Shown one piece after another: positions 11,319 through 22,602 of a stretch of DNA of 64,000 nt. The notes under the pieces are model-generated. The model made no database searches. It had not been told where the DNA came from and worked only from the letters and a program-made list of their open reading frames with translations. Position 1 is the stretch's first letter, and every line of letters starts with the position of its first letter. The translations under genes and the position numbers were made by a program. Origin of the DNA: Clarireedia homoeocarpa (lineage: Eukaryota; Ascomycota; Leotiomycetes; Helotiales; Rutstroemiaceae); contig LNKV01000049.1 in the NCBI GenBank assembly GCA_001465935.1, positions 186,001 to 250,000 on the forward strand, read 5' to 3'.

Positions 11319-11682
11319 AAGGTTGTTTAGGAGTAGGAGTGAAAGAAGATATTGGACAGGGATGATTAAGTATATATATAATTCCGATAGGAATAACAAC
11401 AACGATGACGATGTTCTATAGGAAAGGGATCAAATAAATCTTATTTATTCTCTGCAGTATACCCATGTTTGATTTCGCAGGATTCATGCAAATAGACACA
11501 AAACAGGCACAGCCGTATAGTAACACGCAAACTATATAACTTGTCTCATCTTTTCCCAATGCTAAATATACTATATTTATACCGCTGATCAAGCCTCTAC
11601 CTAAATCCCTCCAGGGTATTCCCATCACCGATCTATCTATCCTCTATCTCCACCCCTATCTGCACTCCACGATCAACCACTT

Positions 11683-11701
11683 CCCCCCCCCCCCCCCCCC
11701 C
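11683..11701. repeat. C19 homopolymer
   Basis: A run of 19 cytosines 40 bp beyond the OPT stop codon. It lies about 365 bp from the G29 run and is complementary to it. Confidence 0.9.
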
Positions 11702-11741
11702 TCCCCCCTTCTTCCTTCCAAAGGGTCTATCTAGCAAAGCC

Positions 11742-14127
11742 TCACAAATGCGGCACCTTCGCACTCGCCAACATCAAGTTCAAAATGCTCAGCACGCCCT
11801 CACCCAAAATCAGACCGCTTGCCAAGACCACCATTGGAGTTTCCTCTCTCCGTCTATACTCCCGCCAGTACCAGCTCACGAAGCCGCCGATCGCGCGCGC
11901 GAGGGTGAAGGATGGGACGTTGTACATGCCTGTTTGGGGGAGGGGTTTTTCTTTAGTGAGGAGTGGGATTGGGGGAGGGGAGTATGGAGGAGATGAGAGG
12001 GCTGCGGGAGAGGAGAGGGGAAGGGGGAGAGGGGAGAGGTGAAGGGGGGAAGAAGAAGACAGAATAGAGGAGAGAGAGGATGGGGGGGGGTAAAAAAAAA
12101 AAGAGAGAGAACATACCAATAGCCACAGCAATCCCCCCCGGAATATAAGAATGCCATTTCTTCCCCGTTGCCCAAATCCTCAACAAAGTAATCCCCGTAA
12201 ATAACGCCGCCGCACCTACCGCCCACTCTGTCGCCATAGCTGGCAACCCCTTCCCCGTAACCAGCCTCGCCGTAAAAATCCACACATAGCCCGTGGGCAC
12301 CTGAAACTGCTCCCCAGGGACCGTATACACACTCGTATACAATCTATAGATCAACGCGCTCACCACGGCCCCCACCGCACTCCCAATCATCTGTCCCCAA
12401 AACTGGGCATTTGGCGCTGCACCCAGCAGATGACCCGTCTTCAGATCCTGCATAAGATCGCCTGCCTGCAGGGCGCCGGCCTCGGAGACGGCACCCGCGA
12501 TGAGGTTGATGAGGACGGAGTTGGGGTCGGATTGCGGGATGATGAGGGCGAAGAAGAGCTGGGCGAGTTTGGAGATGCCGGACACGGGGTTGAGGTCGGT
12601 TTCGCCGAGGGCGCGCACGCCCATGATGGAGAGGAGGAGCGCCATGAGGACGGCGAGGACGGTGGCGTAGAGGGGGACGAGATGCCCGAAGACGAGGCGG
12701 ATGCTGAGGATGCAGAAGATGATGGAGAGGAGGAGGCCGATCCAAACGGTGCGAGGGTGAACAAGGTGTTCGGGGGGTGCGTCGGGTTCGGGCATGTTTT
12801 TGGGGTCGGCTTGGGGGGTAGGGGTGGAGTGGGGGTTAAGTGAGGTTGTGTTGTTTGCCGTGGGCTCTAGGGGGTTTGATGAATCTTCGTCTTCACGGAT
12901 TGGTGTATAGCCGACTGTTGACTTGATGGTTTGTAAGGAAAGAAGACCCTGCCAGTCTCTCCTTTGAATTTTGCGGCGGGCGTCTGAGATATACTGTCCG
13001 CCATTTTGGTAGATTGGATTCAGAGCAATATATCCCAAGCTGATCACCGAGTCCGCTAGCATAATAGCTAGAGATATCCAAACAATCCAACCCTTACTTC
13101 CCGTCTCCCAATCCTTCACTGGACCAGGTGCCCAACCTCGACTCTTTGCCAGAGGAGAAAGTATACCCCAGCCAACAACCGCACCAATAAGCATATGTGT
13201 AGTTGTTGCCGGTCCCATTATAATTCCCTGTCCTACATATGCAAAAGAGGGATTCAAAGTCCATAACCAGTTTTCAGCAAGGGTATATCCAAAGATGGGT
13301 AGATTCCGCAAAATGGGGAAGAAATATGTCGCAAGCGTATAGATGCCCGAAATCGCAAATGACAGCACCAATAGTTTAACTTTAGATTTCCAACTACTGC
13401 CTTCAGCCTTACTCACCTCCTCCACATCTGCCACATTCTCATCGGGATAGGCTCGCGCATCTCTAATCTCCGCCTCATTGCGCTCGCTGGGCTCTGGCAT
13501 AGACGGTCTCTCAGCTATGGGCTCTTTGCCATGCAGCACGCCAATCATCAGCGCTGTTGCTGTCCCAGAGGGAAACTTCAACTTCTCTCTAATAATAACC
13601 TGTCTCCTCAGCGGTACAGCAAAAACCACCCCAAAGAAACACAACCCCAGTGACCACAGTATAAGCCTCCAAGTATTCAAGAAAATCGGCCCCTGCTCCT
13701 CCGGCTTCAGCATATAATTTAACGCCGGCATCACCCCCACGAATCCGCACCCCAAAGGCATCGTACCCATTGACCCGGCGACCGTCTGCACCAACACATT
13801 TTCCACCTGTGTGAATGGCAAATCGAGATGTTTCGACAGCGTCTTGAAGAACGCAAAGCCGATCAGCGAGGCAGGCATGGACATAGACGATACCCAGCCT
13901 GTTTGAAGCCCGAAATACATGTTCGAGAAACATATTATAAGGCCGACACCCAGACCGACGAGGATGCCCCGGACGGTGAAGTTCTGCCCTTCGTTTGCAT
14001 GCGCAGCTATGTATCGTCGCTGCTCGCTATGCCGGCGTCGCAATGCCATATCGGTGTCTTCAGATGGACGATTCGAAATCGATTGGTAGTCCGGGGATGG
14101 CGTCGAGCGGCGTCTATCGGGTGCCAT
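11742..14127 (-). CDS. OPT-family oligopeptide/metal-chelate transporter
   Basis: A polytopic membrane transporter of the oligopeptide transporter superfamily, 732 residues from two exons (14127-12117 and 11929-11742). The N-terminal 45 residues are hydrophilic, followed by NFTVRGILVGLGVGLIICFSNMYFGLQTGW, the typical first OPT membrane segment. Many hydrophobic segments follow, for example around LNPSFAYVGQGIIMGPATTTHMLIG. The second half carries SEAGALQAGDLMQDLKTGHLLGAAP, a conserved region of the family. The 187-nt intron has a GTATGT donor and an AACAG acceptor and is filled with pyrimidine-rich low-complexity sequence. It restores the conserved C-terminus MYNVPSFTLARAIGG. OPT proteins move small peptides or metal-ligand complexes with protons across the plasma or vacuolar membrane; the cargo here is unknown. 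The coding strand changes from C-rich to G-rich near 12430. Confidence 0.92.
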
Positions 14128-14877
14128 TTTTGGAGTTGGTTTTGGCGCGGACAGATGGCGCGAATCCCTTTGGAGGTCTGTCTATCTGAGTAGGTTATTT
14201 ATATGTACAAAGATGAAATTCCCGCGACGATGACCCGGGGAGAAAGAGCCATAGTCGGTAAAAGCCAAGGGACCTGCTACTTCAAGGTTTATCAGTTGTT
14301 GTTTGACTCCTCCTGCTGACCAATGCGCGCATTCGCAGGGAGTTATGGTTATGGTGCAGATGAGATCGGTCTTGCGATTTCGTCATGAAAGCTATGACCA
14401 AAGTAGGTTAGAGGATCCCCTTATCTCCAAAGTATTTCTGGGCGTAAGTAAGGGTACTGTGCTCCGGGTGGAAAACGTTACAATATTGATATTCGAAGAT
14501 TTGTCGCAGCAAGTGATTGAGGGGTTCACCAGGGCTCCTCGGTTATTGTTTAAAGAACTGTCTCTGATACTTTCGGCCCCGAGAAGCATAGTCGACATTT
14601 TTCATATCGGTGCCGAAGTTTCACAACCTTGAGTAGACACATTTTGCAATTTGTTCTAGAGACTGAATTTTTCTAATTTACAAGTGCATAGAGAGGATCG
14701 TCTTGTGCTACGGGCAAAGAGTGCTACGAGCTTATTCTTTATTCTGTAGCCAAGCTCACTGCTAAGAACCGGCTGTACTTTTAAGCTCACGAATCCCATG
14801 CCAAGGGTTTCATGTATGTACTCCTCACTTCATCACTTCATCACCTCACCATTCTATCTTCTCGGCATAAGAGCTAT
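14128..14877. other. Intergenic: OPT promoter and PRMT3 3' region
   Basis: Upstream region of the OPT gene and 3' region of the methyltransferase, both on the minus strand. There is a small direct repeat ACTTCATC near 14825-14840. The short open frames show no family resemblance. Confidence 0.55.
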
Positions 14878-16577
14878 TTATCTCATCTTCCACGTTTGAG
14901 ATTCCCCCTCCTCTTGACTGTCAAACTTCCAGGATACACATACGTTTAGTGCCCTAGAGTTCTCAGCAGGAACGGTGTATTCTAGTTCACCACTCAGCTC
15001 CTCGCCCTCCTTGTGTGGCTTTCCTTGCTCCTTAGTATTGTCGATAAGCAACACGCCCTGTTTCCAATGCGTTATCTTGGCCTTAGGACCAGTCGTGAAT
15101 GCTACACCTTTCTTTCCCTCCTTGGCCCACTCTTCTGCTTTAGCATCCTCTGGCACATTGTCGCTCCGAGAGGGCATGAAGAAAGAATCGAACCAAATCA
15201 TGAAACCATCCAAAGCGTCAATATCTTGACTAAGCTTAGACTGCCACTTTCTCTTGAAGCTAAGGTCTTTGACGGTTGTGGTATGCAAGCTTAACTGCAG
15301 GAATGGGAATGGCTCGCCGCAGATAGTACTAGCTGGCATGTCCAGGACTTGAGCGTCATCGTGAATGCCCGCTTGCATGGCTTTCATGTCGAATCCATAT
15401 ACGTCTCTCCAGAAAGCGATATGCTCCGAAACGTAGTCGGGATCAGCCACCGGCGCAACCCACATATTCATGTGACTGGGTACCATGAGACCATCTGGCT
15501 TCAAGTACTTGTCACGAGCCCAGATGACACTATCGAGCATAGCCTCATACAATAGACAGTATCCCATCCATTCACTAACAATGATGTCGACTTGATCGAC
15601 GGGAAGATTAACTTCTTCAACCTTGCCTTTGAGAAGGGTGATCTTATCTGCGAACCCATTGTTGTAAATGTTCTCGCGAGCTTTCTCAATGATAGCCGAG
15701 TTATCCACACCAATGACACGAGCAGCGCCAGCCTTAGCACAGAACATACTGAGAATACCTGTGCCGCAGCCTACATCCAGAACCGTCTTTCCGGCAAAGA
15801 TGGACTTGTGGTTGTAGATGAAGTCACGGTACGCATCTGTGCGAACAGTATCCTTCAACATGGTCTCGTGAATATCTACACATCATTAGAAAGAACATGG
15901 AAAAGGGTGGCGGATATCTGACCGTTGTATGAATATGAGCTGAAGTAGTGACTATCATCATCCCTCTTCTCCTCCTTTTCAGGAACAGAAGGTCCAGCAG
16001 ATTGATCGTTCCAGCGTTCGTCCAGAGTTTCCTTGACAGTGTTCCTGTAGTTTTCGAACTGGGTTTGTATCTTCCTCAACTCCTCCTCCAGTTCTGACAC
16101 ACGAGCAACAAGTTGGCCGGGTTCAGCCTCTTTCCCTTTTCCTTCACTTCCATTTTGTTGGTTGACATCAGGAAGTTCGTCAAGGCAGAACAATAAGGCA
16201 TCATCTTCGAGGACTGGCTTCAAATACTTTTCATCCTCGAGGTCTGCAAGAGAAATGTCCGAAGTAACTTTTTCTTTGGATTGGGCTTTAGAACGAATGT
16301 AGTTGGTCAGCTTAATACTGCCGTAGAAATCCAAGCCTAGCTTTTGTCGAACTTCAAGAAAATCGAAGCCATGTTTCTCCTTGCAGTAATCAAGCATGGC
16401 GAGAATATCGGGGAAGACAACATCGTCAAACAGTGAGACGAACTGATTTTGTTCTTCGTCTTCTGGTTCGGCATCTTCCCAACCCTCGTCATCCTTCAAA
16501 TCCAGGATATCAGATGGTTCAGAACTCCCAGAATCTGAGGGGGCATATTTCTCTATGCTTGAAACTTGTTCAGACAT
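14878..16577 (-). CDS. Protein arginine N-methyltransferase 3 (PRMT3/Rmt3-like)
   Basis: A type I arginine methyltransferase that uses S-adenosylmethionine; in other fungi and animals PRMT3 modifies ribosomal protein S2 in the cytosol. Two exons, 16577-15923 and 15875-14878, separated by a 47-nt intron, give 550 residues. The catalytic core starts with ETMLKDTVRT. The SAM-binding VLDVGCGTG is at 250-258, and the double-E hairpin SEWMGYCLLYEAML has E320 and E329. The N-terminal region aligns with the C2H2 finger region of PRMT3, followed by the typical LDFYGSIKLTNYIR. However, three of the four zinc ligands are replaced: S48, D51 and Y64, with only H69 kept (see findings). A coiled-coil-like stretch lies at about residues 155-190. 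The gene is divergent from the HymA gene, with 727 bp between start codons. Confidence 0.94.
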
Positions 16578-17304
16578 TTTTGGCTATTCGACCCCCGTTC
16601 CTTTCGAAAAGTGTAGAGAATTAAATGACCTCAATTCTCGCAGCCAAAATTGAAGAAACTGAAAGTTGATGTAGAGTCCTTGCTAGAAAATTTGCGTTGT
16701 GGGATTTTTTCCCCTCCACAGCCCAGCTAATCATCACGTGCAAGGTTAAACAACGATAAGAGATCCATCAGAGACGAGAGAGAAGCCATCTAATAAAGTC
16801 CTGCTTAAAACTTTTAGGGGTGCAGAAAGAGGATGATTGGTCTCGAACTCCTGAGAGAAACTTACAACGAGATTCATCTCCATCCAAACTCTGACGAGGA
16901 AAAGACGAGCTCTTGTCCACCAAAAACCCCTCCGCTTCTTAAATGCATGCATCTAGCCGGTAGCTTGTTGCTGTGGAAGGATCGTCGGTTAAACCCCGGT
17001 CGACCCCCAGATACTCGATATTGATCGAGACCACTTTGTAAAGTGGAAGGAAGGTCCCAGGATGGATCTGAAATAACAATATAATAATTTACACTATTTA
17101 CCACAGCTCAACTACAAACTAAAAAGGGGTTTATGCGGTTGCTCGATGATCGCATATATGTATATGCCATTTTAATAAGTCAAGTTTATCGGAATCCTCG
17201 TCGAATGCCAGCACATCGAATCTTAATCGGGCGACCATAAACACGAGAGGGAGAGAGCGTGAGAGCTGAGGATTACCGCCAACAACCTGACGTCCAGGAC
17301 AAAG
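16578..17304. other. Shared divergent promoter region (PRMT3 / HymA)
   Basis: 727 bp between two divergent start codons. It should contain both promoters, but I see no motif strong enough to name. A T-arm-like TCGAACT near 16840 does not fold into a tRNA. Confidence 0.55.
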
Positions 17305-18627
17305 ATGTCGTTTCTTTTTGGGCGAAAGCCGCGTCCCAATACGGTAGACCTGTCCAAACAGGCCAAGGACTTGATACTGAAGATTGATGGACCTGGGGGT
17401 GCTGCGAAGGTATATTTCTAGAGGGAATGATTCAGGGACAGCAGTAAATCATGGATGAGCTGACGTCTGAACAGACTGAAGAACTTGCGAAAACACTCTC
17501 TCAAATGAAGTTCATTCTGCAAGGAACACAAGGTAAACTCCGACCTGCCCGCTTTTGCTTGCACAGAACACGCATATTCATAGGGTGCTAATTCATTCCG
17601 CAGAAGTAGAAAGCAGCCCTGAACAATGCTACCAACTTGTGACTGGTATGATCCAGGAGGATCTACTGTACCTTCTCGCCATCAACCTATACCGGCTACC
17701 CTTCGAGTCTCGGAAAGATGCTCAAGTCATATTCTCCTACGTTCTTCGATTTCGACCTGCAACAGCATCACCTAAGAGTGAGCCTATAGCCTTAAGCTAC
17801 GTCATAAACAACAGACCGGAGGTGCTGGTGGCATTATGCAATTGTTATGAACATAAAGAAAGTGCGATGGCTGCGGGAACGATACTCAGGGAAGCTCTGA
17901 AGAATGAAGCGGTTGCAGCTCTCATACTGTACAATGATGGCAGAGAGGAAAATGCTGGCTCAAAGATTTCGACCACTATGAAGCCAGAGGTAAAACAAAA
18001 TGGAGATGGTGTTTTCTGGAAATTCTTTAATTGGATTGATCAAGGATCATTTGAGGTTGGAGCAGATGCTTTCAACACATTCAGAGTAAGTACAGTGATT
18101 TGGAAAGAAACGACCCGCAGCTAATATCTGTGTAGGAGCTTCTAACCAAGCACAAACAAATAGTGGCACAGTATTTGGCCACTAACTTCGATCTCTTTTT
18201 CGACAGATATAACACAATCCTGATCCGGTCAGACAGTTATGTGACTAAACGACAATCAATTAAGCTCCTCGGTGAGATTCTTCTAGATCGAGCCAACTAC
18301 ACAGTAATGACAGCTTACGTCGACCGAGGAGAGCATCTAAAAATATGCATGAAGCTTTTACTTGACGACCGGAAGATGGTCCAATATGAAGGATTCCATG
18401 TGTTCAAAGTCTTCGTTGCAAACCCACACAAATCCATCGCAGTACAAAGAATACTGCTCAACAATCGGCAAAAGCTGTTGAATTTCTTGACGCATTTCTT
18501 AGAGGATCGTACAGACGATGATCAGTTTATTGATGAAAGAGACTTTTTGATTAGGCAAATTGAAAAGATGCCTCCCACGCCTGTAGAACCAGCACAGAAG
18601 CCGGCGCTGCTAGGATCGGGAGGCTAG
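17305..18627 (+). CDS. hymA: HymA / Mo25-family protein
   Basis: A scaffold protein of the Mo25 (CAB39) family, made of helical armadillo-like repeats. Mo25 proteins bind and activate germinal-centre-type kinases; fungal HymA is linked to conidiophore development, polarity and septation. Four exons fit: 17305-17409, 17475-17532, 17604-18085 and 18136-18627, giving 378 residues, near the usual 340-390. The start MSFLFGRKPRPNTVDLSK is a typical Mo25 N-terminus. Later landmarks are ESSPEQCYQLVTGMIQEDLLYLLA, NCYEHKESAMAAGTILRE, RYNTILIRSDSYVTKRQSIKLLGE and MVQYEGFHVFKVFVANPHK. All introns use GT-AG; intron 4 has a GTAAGT donor. The short Gly-rich tail is ordinary. Confidence 0.95.
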
Positions 18628-19261
18628 ATGAGGCGGTCCCATAGGAAGAGAGGAGGAGTAAACAAAGGAGAAGGCTGAGATGAGCTTGTTCGATTGATAG
18701 AAGGTTGATGAATTAAGACATATGGGCATTGATGGCAGGATACGACATGAGCATAATCGGAGTTGAGGCTTTAGGTTTCTTAACAAGGTTTGGGAGAGCG
18801 ATCATTGTAACTCAATCGAGGCGTTTTACATGAATGAGATGTGCCGCCCTCCGAGAATAGGATTCTTACTTTGCAATACCTGCTTAAAGCTTTGTGAGGT
18901 TATGATGACTGCTCTATCACTTTCTTCTCGTCCGCTCCCCTCGAGTTCTTTCCAGTCACGGCTGGCGGAAACCAGGGGTGAGCACGCTAACACAAATATG
19001 AACTAGCGTATTATTCAACTTATTCGTTTGATTCCAGCCTTTCGCGTTCAGTCGCGATAGAACAGAAATTAGGCTCGTCAATTGTCGCAAAGTACAGCTT
19101 ATACAAAAGCCAAGGTACAACAAGTGTTATATGGGCAACCATTGACCGCTCTGACATCGAGATATTCAGGATCGCGGAATCAATCGCTTTCCATTCCAAC
19201 CTTTGAGTACAAACACCTACAAAGCGCCAATAAAACACCTTAACCAGGTGGTCCATCTAAG
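18628..19261. other. Intergenic, two plus-strand genes
   Basis: 3' region of the HymA gene and 5' region of the SWP73-like gene. Nothing further recognised. Confidence 0.55.
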
Positions 19262-21067
19262 ATGCAGGCTCAATATCGTTCATATCAGCAACAGACGCCT
19301 TCGAGGACGACTCATGGCAATGCCGGTAACAGAAGAGGTATTGGTATGTATTGATCAACTGTACAGTCATGCGCTCTTGCGTCTCACACATTATCTATTA
19401 GTTCCTTCCCCGCCGTGTCCACGTTCCTTGATGAAACCACTACCTTATATTATTATCCCTGGCGATGAGCGACACGAGATGGACTTCTTGTCTACTTCGA
19501 AACTTTCTAGATATGTGGGAATACTGGACTAACCTTGCTGTTGCGCAATTATAGGACCTATGGTCGCACAAGGACGAGACCCTAGAGAAGTAATGTCGGC
19601 GTCGCAACAGGCGCAACAAGCCCAGATGGAAAAGAAGCAGAAGGAAGCGGCCAAGAAACGTGCGAAAGAGCCGACAGACAAGAACATTCCAGATGGGGTT
19701 GAGGATGTGATCATTGGGGATGGTGTACAGAGATACAAGGAATTGAGGGACATAGAGAGGAGGCTGGATGCTACAATGACGAGAAAGAGATTGGATATCC
19801 GGGAAGCTGTGGATAGGAATGTTAAGGTGAGTCATTGAAAATCTCTGCGGTCACAATGCAATACTTACGATGCACAGAGGCATAGAACTTTGAGAATATG
19901 GATTAGTAATACGGTGGAGGATCAGCCATGGCAATCGGATACACTGGACGTGGATACCTTTGATTTCAGCACAAATATGGATTCTTCTTATCGTGTTAAA
20001 ATCGAAGGTAGATTATTGGACGATGACGAGGATGACAGCGACGACAGCGATGAAGATGACGAGCCTGTGGCCGACGGTGATGATCCTATGGACGAAGACA
20101 AGAAGAAGAAGACGAAGACGAAGCCACTAGGAAAGCTCTATAGACTATCTCACTTCTTCAAAGCCATGACAGTAGACTTCGATAAGAGTCGAACTAAGGA
20201 TGGTGTGGATCAGAACGTTGAATGGAAGAAACCAAGTCCTGCGCCAAATCTAAATGGTCTTCCTGCAGCTGCCGACTTTGATCAATTGGAATTCAAACGA
20301 GGAGGGGATGAGAACTGCAACATTATCATCAATCTTGTTCGAGATGAAACGCCAGAAAGATTTCAATTGAGCCCTTATCTCGCAGCTATCTTGGACACCA
20401 ACGTCGGCACTCGTGAAGAAGTCACAATGGGTATTTGGAGTTATATAAAAGCTATGGGGCTCGCGGACGATGATGAGAAGCGAACCTTTGAATTAGATGA
20501 TCTCTTGAGACCGGTATGCTTCGAATAATCATGACACTCAGTACACCTGCTAATAAAGCGTAGCTTTTCCCCCGCCAGGAAAAAGGATACTGGCCTCAAC
20601 TGGGCGATGCCATCATTTCTCACACAACAGTTCTTCAGCCGGTCAGACTGAATTATACAATTCGTGTTGATAAAGAATTCCATGAGAACCCACAACCAAC
20701 AATCTATGATGTTCAAGTTACAGTTGAAGATCCTTTGCGCGCCGCTCTTGAGGCAGCTACCAAGAACCCCGATTATGCATCCAGCCTTGTAGAAATATCG
20801 AAACTCGACAAACAGCTTGCCATTCTTGTACGAGCCATCTCAAACTCCAAGTCGAAACATGCCTTCTTAGATGCTCTGTCGAAAAATCCTACCGAGTTCA
20901 TCATGAAATGGATCAGCTCTCAGAAGAGAGATTTGGAGATCGTGGCTGGTGATGGAATGAGGGGAGGTGGAGAAGATGCCACAAATGATGAGTGGAGAAG
21001 AGGTGGTAGCGATGGTGTATGGGGAACTGAAAATGTTAAGGAGATTGCTAGCAGTTTTGTTAAATAG
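19262..21067 (+). CDS. SWI/SNF-RSC complex subunit, SWP73/BAF60 type (SWIB domain)
   Basis: A 497-residue chromatin remodelling subunit related to Snf12/Rsc6/Ssr3. Exons are 19262-19343, 19555-19826, 19878-20513 and 20564-21067. The N-terminus is Gln/Arg-rich. A basic coiled-coil-like stretch (QQAQQAQMEKKQKEAAKKRA) precedes VEDVIIGDGVQRYKELRDIERRLDATMTRKRLDI. RTLRIWISNTVEDQPW is the usual block before the SWIB domain. An acidic insert (DDDEDDSDDSDEDDE) follows, then the SWIB/MDM2 domain (SPYLAAILDTNVGTREEVTMGIWSYIKAMGL, FELDDLLRPLF), which is split by intron 3. The C-terminus carries HENPQPTIYDVQVTVEDPLR. The first intron is 211 nt, longer than the others, with a CTAACC branch site. It acts in the nucleus. 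Whether it serves SWI/SNF, RSC or both is not decidable here. Confidence 0.93.
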
Positions 21068-21505
21068 TTTTTTTAAAAAGGATGAATACCTACTTATATC
21101 TATATTCGAAAAGAATAGTTATACTTCGTAGTTATTTTTCAATTTTCGATTTTCCGACTGACGCTCCGCTGATTCCGCTACTGGGAGGGGCAAATAGGGG
21201 GTTCAGCTGGTGGTTTTAGATGCATTTATGATATCATTGATCACAGTGGGAGTTCAGGACAACTTTGTATGGCATTTACTGTACAACAAAAAGCAGAAGA
21301 ATGAAAATGAGAATGTAAAAGAATAATTACTCGTAGGGGATACGGAGATTTCGGCGATAAGATAGGTGAATCATGGTACTTCGTCCGAAGAGCTACCCTT
21401 GTCACTTGTCGCTTGTCACTACGTCAAAAAGGGTCGAGCTGCCCCTCACTCCACCAGCTCCGGTCAATACAACAGCTTCTTGTCTTCCCACTTTTGCTAT
21501 TACCA
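21068..21505. other. Intergenic, 438 bp
   Basis: 3' region of the SWP73-like gene and leader of the SDR gene. AT-rich near 21100-21160; nothing else seen. Confidence 0.55.
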
Positions 21506-22602
21506 ATGCAAAGAACCTCAATTATTCGTTGCCTTACTACATTAACTTCGATAGCTCAGTCTTCTACATCGCTCCGATTTCCTCACTGGAAACCTCCCCA
21601 GCAGAAACCCAATTGCAACTACCAATCCCCTTACCTATCCAAACCCAGATTTTACACCACTTCTAAGCACGTCCCTAACATGGCTCCCCAAGCTTTCGCC
21701 GAGCAGAACACGGCTGTCATCACCGGCGGTGCATCGGGCATCGGATTTGCTCTCGCAAACAAATGTGCCAAGTATGGAATGAATATCCTCTTAGTAGACA
21801 ACAATGAAGGAAACCTAGCACTTGCACAAAAGCACCTCGCAGAGAAAACATCAAAAGACACGCAAGTGATAAAGAGTGTAGCAATTGATGTTTCAAACCT
21901 AGACAATTGGGATAAGGTCAAAGCAGCTGTTGAGCAGGATTTCAATGGTACTCCAATCCAATCTTGCAATTACCAGACTGATGCTGACACTTACCACCAG
22001 GTAAAATTCACCTATTGGCTCTCAATGCCGGCACATCCATGCGCGGAACATGGGCAACCCCCAACTCAGCTCAATATTTCCAGAAGATACTCTCCGTCAA
22101 CGTCTTCGGCATCATCAACGGAATCAACACTCTACTCCCATACGTTACCAAAGACAACACACCAAGCTCCATCATCATCACAGGCAGTAAACAAGGAATC
22201 ACTAACCCACCGGGAAACCCCGCCTACAACGCTAGCAAAGCGGCCGTCAAGACACTTGCAGAACATTTATCCTTCGACCTCGCAAAATCTCATCCAAGTA
22301 TAAGTACGCATTTGCTAGTTCCGGGATGGACGCATACGGGTATGACGGGTGGGAACTCGTTTCAAGAGACGACGAAGCCGAAGGGTGCGTGGTCGCCGGA
22401 ACAGGTGGTGGATTATTTGGAGGGGAAGATCGGAGAGGGAAAGTTCTATGTTATTTGTCCGGATGGGGATGTAACGGAGGAGATGGATAAGAAGAGGATG
22501 CTGTGGAATGCCAGAGACTTGGTTGAGGAGAGACAGCCGTTGAGTAGATGGAGGGAGGGATATAAGGGGGAGTTTGAGGAGTTTATGAAGAAGGATTTGT
22601 AA
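21506..22602 (+). CDS. Short-chain dehydrogenase/reductase, probable mitochondrial presequence
   Basis: An NAD(P)-dependent oxidoreductase of the classical SDR fold, with two exons (21506-21947 and 22001-22602). From the upstream ATG it has 347 residues; from the ATG at 21680 it has 289. The extra 58 residues are rich in Arg, Ser and Thr with no acidic residue (MQRTSIIRCLTTLTSI..., SKPRFYTTSKH). They look like a mitochondrial targeting peptide with an R-x-Y cleavage context, so I prefer the long start; dual localisation by leaky scanning is possible. The cofactor motif is TGGASGIG, followed by LLALNAG, TGS and the catalytic YNASK (Y223, K227). Substrate unknown. The coding strand turns from C-rich to G-rich near 22320. 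Confidence 0.88.

Larger units (their letters stand above)
11218..11741. other. Convergent intergenic region with G and C homopolymers
   Basis: 524 bp between the stop codons of two convergent genes. It contains a GACT tetramer array touching the GMC stop codon, a G29 run and a C19 run, with AT-rich sequence between them. The 3' ends of both transcripts must lie here. Confidence 0.8.

Noticed and set aside
12430..12843. Acidic open frame antisense to the OPT gene
   Set aside because: The sense strand clearly encodes a conserved membrane protein; the antisense frame comes from its GC-rich codons.
16830..16870. Possible minus-strand tRNA T-arm
   Set aside because: A B-box-like GTTCGAGACC is present, but no matching acceptor, D or anticodon arms could be drawn.
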